Source of the DNA: an uncultured Erysipelotrichaceae bacterium
GTDB lineage: Bacteria; Bacillota_I; Bacilli_A; Erysipelotrichales; Erysipelotrichaceae
Length of the DNA stretch: 5,642 bases
NCBI GenBank assembly: GCA_902795875.1
Contig: CADBND010000056.1
Coordinates: forward strand, 1-5,642
Direction of reading: 5' to 3'
Under the pieces are notes generated by a model, which was not told the DNA's origin, did no database searches, and saw only the letters and a list, made by a program, of their open reading frames with translations. The first letter of the stretch is position 1, and each line of letters begins with the position of its first letter. Positions 1 to 5,340 of this stretch are shown one piece after another. The position numbers were made by a program, and so were the translations under genes.

Positions 1-238
1 CGGCGATCTTTCTTCCTTCAAACCAACTGTACAGTTTGGCTATTCCGGATTCTCCGGAAACTGTCATGGCAGAGATCTTTGTATCTCAGACAAAAACAGA
101 GCCTATCTGGAACCTTCGAAGATCGTCTACGAAGCTGTTCTTTATTTCCTGGGGCATCAGGAATACGTCGATCGCATCAAAAAGGAATTCAAACCTGCCC
201 TGAATAAAGAAGAATATCTGGCCTACCTTGAAAAGTAG
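1..238 (+). CDS. M20-family amidohydrolase/peptidase, C-terminal fragment (AbgB-like)
   Basis: This is the last 78 codons of a gene cut by the left edge; the first complete codon starts at base 2 and the stop is TAG at 236-238. The fragment opens with GDLSSFKPTVQFG and continues through SGNCHGRDLCISD. This matches what I recall of the C-terminal end of M20 amidohydrolases related to aminobenzoyl-glutamate and aminoacyl-amino-acid hydrolases, where a GDLS/GDVS motif is followed by a His-containing G-H-x-x-D segment; His22 of the fragment would be the late metal-binding His. The tail ending KEEYLAYLEK fits the C-terminal extension of Bacillota members. These enzymes are usually cytoplasmic, metal-dependent amide or peptide hydrolases. 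The catalytic core lies outside the window, so the substrate cannot be inferred. A terminator overlaps the stop codon, so the gene is probably not co-transcribed with the next one. Confidence 0.72.
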   Translation, partial: GDLSSFKPTVQFGYSGFSGNCHGRDLCISDKNRAYLEPSKIVYEAVLYFLGHQEYVDRIKKEFKPALNKEEYLAYLEK

Positions 239-246
239 GCCTTTTT
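220..246 (+). terminator. Intrinsic terminator overlapping the end of the M20 gene
   Basis: A perfect 7-bp stem, GGCCTAC (220-226) with GTAGGCC (235-241), has an 8-base loop and is followed at once by TTTTT (242-246). The stop codon TAG (236-238) lies inside the descending arm, so the last codons and the stop double as terminator sequence. It separates the M20 gene from the glycosyltransferase promoter about 25 bases downstream. Confidence 0.85.
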
Positions 247-270
247 AATCCTTTCTTAAGCCTCAATCTA

Positions 271-299
271 TAGAACATTCCCATCTGCTTCGGTATAAT
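271..299 (+). promoter_or_regulatory. Predicted sigma-A promoter of the glycosyltransferase gene (leaderless)
   Basis: A consensus -10 box TATAAT lies at 294-299. With a 17-base spacer the -35 hexamer is TAGAAC (271-276), only 3 of 6 to TTGACA, so the -35 is weak. Transcription normally starts about 7 bases after the -10 box, here at 306-307, which is the ATG itself (307). No Shine-Dalgarno sequence is visible before the ATG. The transcript is predicted to be leaderless. Confidence 0.7.
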
Positions 300-306
300 A
301 AAAGAC

Positions 307-1389
307 ATGAAAAAAGTGCTTATTCTGACCTCGATCAAAACCGGATCGGGACACAAATCCTCTGCCAACGCGATCGAGAAGAAACTTCGGGATCAGGGAT
401 ACGACTGCAAGCAGCTTGATGTCTTCCCTCTGATGGGATTCATGGGCAACCTGATGGAAAACAGTTATATCACACTGACGACCAGAGCGCCGTTACTATA
501 TTATGTCTGTGAAAAATTCTCACAGCTTTTTCCGGACATCGTTCATTTCGCCATGTACAACAGGGTAAAGGAAGCGATGCTCAGGGAAATAAAAGACTAC
601 GATCCTGATCTGATCATATCCGTGCAGTGTATGTTCACAAAAGCCATATCGAAACTGCTCAGAAATAGCGGGATCCACATCCCCTTCTATATCGGTGTCA
701 TCGACTTGGTCGAACCACCCAAGGTATGGATCGATCCGCAAGCCGATATGAGCTTCGTACCTACTGATACAGTCAGAAATGACTACATCGCTCACGGCTT
801 CCCTGAAGACAGAGTACTGACCTCCGGCTTCCCGGTACGAGACGACATCGTCGTTCTCGACAAAGCCAAGACCATAAACAACCGCGTCCATATCCTGATG
901 GTCAACACTTCGACCAATCTCGACAAGAACATCACCTTCCTCAAGGAAGTATCGCGGCTTGAAAAGGTATCCATCAAGTTCATCTGCGGACTCGATGAAC
1001 GCCTGCACAGGGCATTAACTTCCATGAAAGAAGAAGGAAAGCTCTCACAGGATATCGACATCTACTCTTTTGTCGACAACATGAACGAATTCCTTGAACA
1101 TGCCCATATCATCCTGACAAAAGCAGGACCCAATGTCATCACCGAAGCCGTTCGATCCGACACGGCTGTGGTCATCACCGGACACATCAAAGGACAGGAA
1201 AACCACAATTACCAGTTCATCACCGACAACGGTTATGGCTTCAAATGTGAAGATCCCGATCAGATCTATGAAAAGCTCAACGAATTCATCAAGACCGACG
1301 GATTAAAAAAGTGCCTGGACACGATCGTCAGGCACGATATCAGTAATGGTGCAGAATATATCGCAAACTATGTAAAGGAGCACATCTGA
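307..1389 (+). CDS. MGDG-synthase/UgtP-like diacylglycerol glycosyltransferase (GT28 family)
   Basis: The 360-residue protein resembles processive diacylglycerol glucosyltransferases (UgtP/YpfP) and plant MGDG synthases, which transfer glucose or galactose from a UDP-sugar to diacylglycerol at the inner membrane face, giving glycolipids and lipoteichoic-acid anchors. The N-terminal domain (about 1-180) begins MKKVLILTSIKTGSGHKSSA, with the acceptor-domain loop G13-S-G-H16 typical of the MGDG_synth family. TSGFPVR (172-178) matches the conserved TG(I/F)P(V/I)R segment. The C-terminal nucleotide-sugar domain carries TKAGPNVITEA (271-281) and GQENHNYQF (296-304), equivalent to the KPGG...TEA and GQE motifs of UgtP; the KAGP form is closer to plant MGD enzymes. 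The length is near the usual 370-400. The ATG at 307 gives a natural start just before the first beta strand, although it has no ribosome-binding site. Sugar and acceptor are inferred from the family only. Confidence 0.85.
   Translation: MKKVLILTSIKTGSGHKSSANAIEKKLRDQGYDCKQLDVFPLMGFMGNLMENSYITLTTRAPLLYYVCEKFSQLFPDIVHFAMYNRVKEAMLREIKDYDPDLIISVQCMFTKAISKLLRNSGIHIPFYIGVIDLVEPPKVWIDPQADMSFVPTDTVRNDYIAHGFPEDRVLTSGFPVRDDIVVLDKAKTINNRVHILMVNTSTNLDKNITFLKEVSRLEKVSIKFICGLDERLHRALTSMKEEGKLSQDIDIYSFVDNMNEFLEHAHIILTKAGPNVITEAVRSDTAVVITGHIKGQENHNYQFITDNGYGFKCEDPDQIYEKLNEFIKTDGLKKCLDTIVRHDISNGAEYIANYVKEHI
1305..1335 (-). terminator. Minus-strand intrinsic terminator inside the glycosyltransferase coding region
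   Basis: On the plus strand, AAAAAA (1305-1310) precedes the perfect 7-bp inverted repeat GTGCCTG (1311-1317) / CAGGCAC (1329-1335), with an 11-base loop. Read on the minus strand this is a hairpin followed by TTTTTT, a standard rho-independent terminator. It lies 56-86 bases beyond the stop codon of the minus-strand M42 gene, so that mRNA would end as antisense to the last part of the glycosyltransferase mRNA. No matching U-tract hairpin for the plus strand was seen beyond 1389. Confidence 0.72.
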
Positions 1390-1390
1390 C

Positions 1391-2491
1391 CTAATAACGG
1401 TCCAGATCAAAATCCTTATCCAATCCATCCACAAAATGACACAGCAGATCACCGGTCTGCTTCAGATCATTCACATCGATCATCTCCAGTGTCGAATGGG
1501 AATACCTGTCCGGTGTACCCATATCCACACAGGGAACACCCTCATTCTCCAAAGCCAGATAAGCGGTATCGGAAAGAGCACCTCTTGCAGCATGCCTCTG
1601 AATCCCGATGCCGTTTTCTTCTGCTGTCTTTTTCAGCAGTTCAAACATCCCCTTATGGATGATATTTCCATTCAAGGTACCCTTGCCATGGAAATTGAAC
1701 ATCGTGATCCCGACCCCGTTATTCATCTTCACATTGGAGACCTTGCCTCTTTGATCGGGTGTATCGGCAGCACCGGGACCCAGTATCGAGATCGCCATAT
1801 CACATTTGCCACTCCTGTTTGCCAGCATGGCTCCTCTGGCAGAGAATTCCTCCCATACCGTACCCACCAATAAAACATTCACCTTGGGCTGTCTCTCTTT
1901 GAGATGTTCGCCGATCTGCAAGAGATTGCATAAACCGGCTGCCGCATCGATATAGGAACCGGAGACTCTGTCGTTCAGAAGCTCATAATAAGCCTCCCCA
2001 TAAGCTACAGGACAGCCGACCTGAATACCTATATCGAAAAGATCCTGATCACATTTTGCCCCGACATCGATAAACAGATCGTTCAGCGTATCTGCTTTGG
2101 CCTTATCGGCATCCGACATGATGTGGTAGGCTCTGGTACCAAAGATGCCCGGATGATACTTTCCATCCTCACTTCCGACCCTTACCGGTGTACCTGTCAA
2201 AACCTTCTCCGGCACACCACCGACCCTGTCCACATAGATAAAACCATCGGGATCGATCCGTTTGATCACAAAACCGATCGTATCCATATGCGCAAAGATC
2301 ATGATCGTCGGTGCATCCTTTTGACTTCCTTTGAAAGAAGCGATACAGTTACCGACCCTGTCGATCTTCACATCATCGGTATACTTCAAAAGATCCTTTT
2401 TTAAGGCATAAGCCATTTCCTTTTCATAGCCTGATACCCTCGGGATCGCCATATACTCTTTCAGTTTCTTCTTGAGCTGTTCAAGTTCCAT
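1391..2491 (-). CDS. M42-family metallo-aminopeptidase homologue (FrvX/glutamyl aminopeptidase-like), atypical metal site
   Basis: The 366-residue protein matches M42 (COG1363) aminopeptidases, cytoplasmic di-metal enzymes that form tetrahedral dodecamers and trim N-terminal residues from peptides. Length and domain order fit: peptidase halves flanking a dimer domain (about 75-165). Metal and catalytic positions seen are H68 and D70 (AHMDTIGF), D182 (SYIDAAAG), E214-E215 (VWEEFSARGA) and H332 (DRYSHSTLEM). Two features are unusual. The typical DDR motif reads D-A-A, and the position 22 residues after the second Glu, where M42 enzymes have a metal-binding Asp, is L237 (AISIL). It may be a divergent subfamily with changed metal use or substrate. 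The ATG at 2491 is backed by a strong Shine-Dalgarno site. The gene converges on the glycosyltransferase with one base between stop codons and diverges from the kinase. Confidence 0.82.
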   Translation of the reverse strand: MELEQLKKKLKEYMAIPRVSGYEKEMAYALKKDLLKYTDDVKIDRVGNCIASFKGSQKDAPTIMIFAHMDTIGFVIKRIDPDGFIYVDRVGGVPEKVLTGTPVRVGSEDGKYHPGIFGTRAYHIMSDADKAKADTLNDLFIDVGAKCDQDLFDIGIQVGCPVAYGEAYYELLNDRVSGSYIDAAAGLCNLLQIGEHLKERQPKVNVLLVGTVWEEFSARGAMLANRSGKCDMAISILGPGAADTPDQRGKVSNVKMNNGVGITMFNFHGKGTLNGNIIHKGMFELLKKTAEENGIGIQRHAARGALSDTAYLALENEGVPCVDMGTPDRYSHSTLEMIDVNDLKQTGDLLCHFVDGLDKDFDLDRY

Positions 2492-2494
2492 GAT

Positions 2495-2503
2495 CTCACC
2501 TTT
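2495..2503 (-). promoter_or_regulatory. Shine-Dalgarno site of the M42 gene
   Basis: On the minus strand, AAAGGTGAG is followed by ATC and the ATG. AGGTGA is complementary to the 3' end of 16S rRNA, at a suitable distance. It fixes the start at 2491 and shows that this organism does use Shine-Dalgarno initiation, in contrast to the genes at 307 and 2568. Confidence 0.8.
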
Positions 2504-2520
2504 ATCTTTTCTATACCTAA

Positions 2521-2549
2521 ATTATATCCCATTAACAAAGCCTGATTCG
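2521..2549 (-). promoter_or_regulatory. Predicted promoter of the M42 gene
   Basis: A consensus -10 box TATAAT lies on the minus strand (2526 down to 2521). At 16-17 bases spacing the -35 region (2543-2549) is a poor match to TTGACA, so an activator or other contacts may matter. Transcription is predicted to start near 2514 with an A, giving a leader of about 23 bases that includes the Shine-Dalgarno site. The box lies only 5 bases from the -35 of the kinase promoter on the other strand. Confidence 0.6.
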
Positions 2550-2561
2550 ATATGTTAGAAT
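2532..2561 (+). promoter_or_regulatory. Predicted promoter of the FGGY kinase gene (leaderless)
   Basis: The -35 is TTAACA (2532-2537; 5 of 6 to TTGACA), the spacer is 18 bases, and the -10 is TAGAAT (2556-2561), with TG two bases before it (2553-2554, extended -10). The predicted start of transcription, 7 bases after the -10, is the G of the GTG start codon at 2568. No Shine-Dalgarno site exists, so the mRNA should be leaderless. Confidence 0.7.
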
Positions 2562-2563
2562 CA
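2543..2563. promoter_or_regulatory. Candidate operator: inverted repeat TGATTC-N9-GAATCA
   Basis: TGATTC (2543-2548) and GAATCA (2558-2563) are perfect 6-bp arms around a 9-base A/T-rich spacer, a 21-bp dyad of the size bound by dimeric helix-turn-helix regulators. It covers the -10 box of the kinase promoter and the -35 region of the divergent M42 promoter, so one bound protein could control both. No regulator gene is present in the window. A chance dyad is possible. Confidence 0.4.
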
Positions 2564-2567
2564 TTTT

Positions 2568-4067
2568 GTGAAAGACCTGAAAGATCATATATTTCTGACG
2601 ATAGACGGCGGTACCGGCGGGATCCGGACCGGTCTTTATGATGTATGCGGAAACTGTCTTGGATTTTCATCTGTAAACTACCGGACAGATTTCCCAAAAC
2701 CCGGTTATGCCCAACAGGATCCCCACGACTGGTGGGAAGCCTTAGGAAGTTCCGTCAAAGAACTGCTTCAGAAAACAAATATCTCCGCAAAAAACATCTC
2801 CGCCATCGCTTGCGATACGACATCCACTTCCGTAGTCGTATGCAACTTAGACGGCACTCCCCTGATACCCTGCATCATCTGGATGGATGTCCGTGCCGCC
2901 AAGGAAGCCGATGAGCTTCTAAACAAGACCGGTGAATTCTATTCACCTGAATGGATGCCGCCCAAACTCGCCTGGCTCAAAAGAAACCACTCAGAAGTCT
3001 ACAATACCGCAGAAGTATTCTGCGAATATCAGGATTGGCTGACATACATGTTGACAGGAAAGTGGTGCATGAACATCAATACTGCCTGCAACTGGGGCTA
3101 TTCCGTAAAAGAAGGCTTCAGTGAAAAGATCTACGAAGCTCTCGACATCAAAGACGCCCTCAACAGGTTCCCGACAAAGGAAGTCTTCCGGCCCGGTGAA
3201 CAGATCGGAACTTTGACAAGATCTGCCGCAAAACATCTCGGACTGATCGAAGGTATCTCGATCGCCCAAGGCGGCATCGATTCTTCCATCGGCCTTCTGG
3301 GTATCGGTGTAAACAGACCCGGCATCATAGGCATGATCACCGGATCCTCAAATCTTGCGATGGCATTAAACGAAAGACCACTCCTCAATCCCACCGGCTC
3401 CAATAACGGACCGGACAATCTTATCAAGGGATACTATACCGATTACGTCGGACAAAGCGCATCCGGATCTATCCTTTCCTGGTTTCGAAACCGCTTCTAT
3501 CCCGATAGCGAATATAAAGAACTCGATGAGCTCGCAAAGAACGTCCCGATCGGATCCAACGGACTGATCCTTTTGGACTACTTTCAGGGGAATAAACATC
3601 CTTACCACGACGGCAAGGCAAGAGGCATGTTTTACGGACTCAGTCTCGCACATAATGGAATAGACATGTATAGAGCGATCCTCGAAGGTGTCGCCTTCGG
3701 GACCGAAAGCATACTGGATGCCTTCCGTGAACACGGTGTCGATATCAAAGAAATGAATGTCGCCGGCGGAAGTGCACGAAGTCCCTTATGGATGCAGATA
3801 CACGCTGACGTATCCGATATCGTCATCAATGTTCCTTCTGACATCAACGCTCCCAATCTGGGATGTGCCATCTGCTGTGCAGTCATGCTGAAAGACTATC
3901 CCGACCTGCAAAGTGCTGTGGAAAAGATGGTCCGCTATGAAAAGACCTATTATCCCGACAAGGAAGCTCACGAGAAGTATCGCAAGATCTACAAACTGTA
4001 CAAAGAACTCTATCCAACCATGAAAGACTGGATGCATGAATTCGCGGACACTTTTGAAAAACTGTAG
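2568..4067 (+). CDS. FGGY-family carbohydrate kinase (sugar/polyol kinase, substrate unknown)
   Basis: The 499-residue protein is a full-length FGGY kinase of the actin/hexokinase fold, which transfers phosphate from ATP to a sugar or polyol in the cytoplasm. The N-terminal phosphate loop is D13-G-G-T-G-G-I-R20, followed by GYAQQDPHDWW (46-56), a family hallmark. WMDVRAA (105-111) and EYQDWLTYMLTG (153-164) are in the substrate domain. GGIDSSIG (235-242) supplies the likely catalytic base D238. The C-terminal FGGY signature region spans ILEGVAFG (371-378) to GGSARSPLWMQ (400-410), the adenosine-binding loop. The pattern recalls xylulokinase, ribulokinase and YoaC-like proteins, but no isomerase, epimerase or transporter for a named sugar adjoins it, so no symbol is given. 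The start is GTG at 2568: an in-frame TAG lies at 2556-2558 and no other usual start codon precedes the phosphate loop. A terminator follows 53 bases after the stop. Confidence 0.88.
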   Translation: MKDLKDHIFLTIDGGTGGIRTGLYDVCGNCLGFSSVNYRTDFPKPGYAQQDPHDWWEALGSSVKELLQKTNISAKNISAIACDTTSTSVVVCNLDGTPLIPCIIWMDVRAAKEADELLNKTGEFYSPEWMPPKLAWLKRNHSEVYNTAEVFCEYQDWLTYMLTGKWCMNINTACNWGYSVKEGFSEKIYEALDIKDALNRFPTKEVFRPGEQIGTLTRSAAKHLGLIEGISIAQGGIDSSIGLLGIGVNRPGIIGMITGSSNLAMALNERPLLNPTGSNNGPDNLIKGYYTDYVGQSASGSILSWFRNRFYPDSEYKELDELAKNVPIGSNGLILLDYFQGNKHPYHDGKARGMFYGLSLAHNGIDMYRAILEGVAFGTESILDAFREHGVDIKEMNVAGGSARSPLWMQIHADVSDIVINVPSDINAPNLGCAICCAVMLKDYPDLQSAVEKMVRYEKTYYPDKEAHEKYRKIYKLYKELYPTMKDWMHEFADTFEKL

Positions 4068-4119
4068 ACTGCATTTTCGAAACAAGCCGATACATTTTTG
4101 AATTACTCTTACAAAACAG

Positions 4120-4150
4120 CCTGTTATATTTGAGATGTAACAGGTTTTTT
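4120..4150 (+). terminator. Intrinsic terminator after the FGGY kinase
   Basis: CCTGTTA (4120-4126) pairs perfectly with TAACAGG (4138-4144) across an 11-base loop, followed by TTTTTT (4145-4150). The U-tract ends one base before the ATG of the MFS gene. It should end kinase transcription. If any transcript for the MFS gene starts upstream of it, the same hairpin could act as an attenuator. Confidence 0.7.
4122..4130 (+). promoter_or_regulatory. Predicted extended -10 promoter of the MFS gene, nested in the terminator
   Basis: TG at 4122-4123, one base, then TATATT (4125-4130) make an extended -10 element. No good -35 is found at 16-18 bases; TTGAAT at 4098-4103 is 21 bases away. Transcription would start near 4137, inside the hairpin loop, so the new mRNA would keep only the descending arm and could not form the hairpin. 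The leader would be about 15 bases, with AACAGG as a weak ribosome-binding site 7 bases before the ATG at 4152. Confidence 0.45.
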
Positions 4151-4151
4151 C

Positions 4152-5333
4152 ATGAGAAGCGGTATGAAAGAGAATACAGGCATCTGGAACAGGAATTTCT
4201 TCCTCGTTTTCATCATGTCACTGTTTTCCTCCACTGCCGCCTATATGACTTACCCCCTCATAACCAAATATGCCCTCATGATCAAAGATGACATCTCCCT
4301 GGCCTCCCTCATCTCAGGATTGATGTCCCTTTCAGGACTGATCGTATGCCCCTTCGCCGGAGCCATAACCGACAGTTTCGATCACAAGAATATCCTGCAG
4401 TATTCCTACATCTTCTACATCCTGGTCTTCATCGGACATATCTTTGCCACCAACATACCAGCTCTCATGATCATGCGGCTGCTGGCAGGATTCTCGTTTT
4501 CCATCAATTCCGTCACAGGAACAGTCTTCTCCACCCGCTTCATTCCCAAAGAAAAACTTGCCCAGGGCATGGGGTATGCAGCTCTTTCAAATATCCTCGC
4601 CCAGGCGATCGGACCTGGACTCGGACTCCGGCTGATCGAACTGTCCGGTTATCATCTGACTTTCATCGCTGCCGCCGTTTGCGCTACGATCTCTCTTTTC
4701 ATCGTAATGATCCTTCCCTACAAAAAGGAAGAAAGACAGAAAACAGAAAGAAAAAAGATATCCCTTTCCGGTATCTTTGCCTTTGAATATACAGACTATT
4801 CTTTCCTTGCTGCGATCCTTTCCATCTCCAACGCCTGGGTAACGACCTTTCTGGCATTGATCGCCGAAGAAAGAAACATTCTCAATATCGGACTTTTCTT
4901 CACAGTCAATTCGATAGCTATGGTCATACTACGTCCTCTGTTTGGCCAACTTCATGACCGCAAAGGTCTCACATTCATTCTGATCCCGGCCATCATTTGC
5001 GCATCCTTAAGTACATACCTGATCGGTACCGGAAAGACCCTTTGGATGATGCTGGCCGCAAGCATATTCAAAGCGATCGGACAGGGTATCGGCACGCCCT
5101 CCTTACAGACTGAAGTCATAAGGAAGATGGATCCATCAAGATCCGGTGTCGCTGCATCGACTGTTCTGATAGGCATGCATATCGGCAACACCTTCGGACC
5201 GATGCTGGGAGGAAGGATACTTCTGAATTCATCCTATGAATACATGTTCGTATCTTTTGCGATCGTATCTGCGATCCTTTCCTTCCTTCTCATGTATATC
5301 CGCTATCTCATAGAAAAAAGAAAGGTGGACTGA
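4152..5333 (+). CDS. MFS transporter, 12-helix drug/metabolite efflux type
   Basis: The 393-residue protein is a Major Facilitator Superfamily membrane protein, probably a proton-coupled exporter of the DHA1 drug-efflux type. Hydrophobic segments fit 12 helices, at about 15-35, 49-70, 82-100, 103-125, 139-160, 168-189, then a charged central loop (190-206, rich in Lys/Arg/Glu), and 214-236, 244-262, 273-292, 297-316, 334-358 and 364-387. Motif A is G70-AITDSFDHKN80, repeated in the second half as GQLHDRKG (265-272). The antiporter motif C is AIGPGLG (152-158), which favours export. GNTFGPMLGG (345-354) marks helix 11. ATG 4152 has a weak AGG ribosome-binding site; ATG 4164 (M5, MKENTGIWNRNF) resembles the usual N-terminus of such proteins and is a real alternative. 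Substrate is unknown. No regulator of efflux is adjacent. Confidence 0.87.
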   Translation: MRSGMKENTGIWNRNFFLVFIMSLFSSTAAYMTYPLITKYALMIKDDISLASLISGLMSLSGLIVCPFAGAITDSFDHKNILQYSYIFYILVFIGHIFATNIPALMIMRLLAGFSFSINSVTGTVFSTRFIPKEKLAQGMGYAALSNILAQAIGPGLGLRLIELSGYHLTFIAAAVCATISLFIVMILPYKKEERQKTERKKISLSGIFAFEYTDYSFLAAILSISNAWVTTFLALIAEERNILNIGLFFTVNSIAMVILRPLFGQLHDRKGLTFILIPAIICASLSTYLIGTGKTLWMMLAASIFKAIGQGIGTPSLQTEVIRKMDPSRSGVAASTVLIGMHIGNTFGPMLGGRILLNSSYEYMFVSFAIVSAILSFLLMYIRYLIEKRKVD

Positions 5334-5340
5334 TCCACCT
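5314..5340 (-). terminator. Terminator of the GNAT gene, spanning both convergent stop codons
   Basis: AGGTGGA (5323-5329) and TCCACCT (5334-5340) form a 7-bp stem with a 4-base loop. On the minus strand it is followed by TTCTTTTTTC (from 5322 down), a good U-tract. On the plus strand it is followed by ATTCCCTTTCC, a weak one, so it may act weakly for the MFS transcript too. The MFS stop TGA (5331-5333) straddles the loop, and the GNAT stop (5339-5341) overlaps the other arm. Confidence 0.75.

Noticed and set aside
247..306. Possible riboswitch or structured leader before the glycosyltransferase
   Set aside because: Only about 60 bases separate the terminator from the ATG, the promoter fills them, and no paired structure is visible.
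1443..1461. AGCAGA / TCTGCT hairpin as a possible plus-strand terminator for the glycosyltransferase
   Set aside because: The 6-bp stem is followed by TCAGATCA, with no run of T, so it does not look like an intrinsic terminator.
1621..1639. Inverted repeat CTGCTG / CAGCAG with a T-rich loop
   Set aside because: It lies inside the M42 coding region, has no U-tract after the stem on either strand, and is explained by Lys, Thr, Ala and Glu codons.
1436..1873. Plus-strand open frame opposite the M42 gene
   Set aside because: It is a shadow of a well-supported gene on the other strand; its Cys/His-rich translation shows no family motif and it has no credible start signal.
2461..2697. Minus-strand open frame across the divergent promoter region
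   Set aside because: It would cover the M42 start and the kinase N-terminus in the wrong frame and remove both promoters; no recognisable protein.
2568..5333. Kinase and MFS transporter as one sugar-use operon
   Set aside because: A terminator separates them, and the transporter has motif C and drug-efflux features rather than those of a sugar importer.
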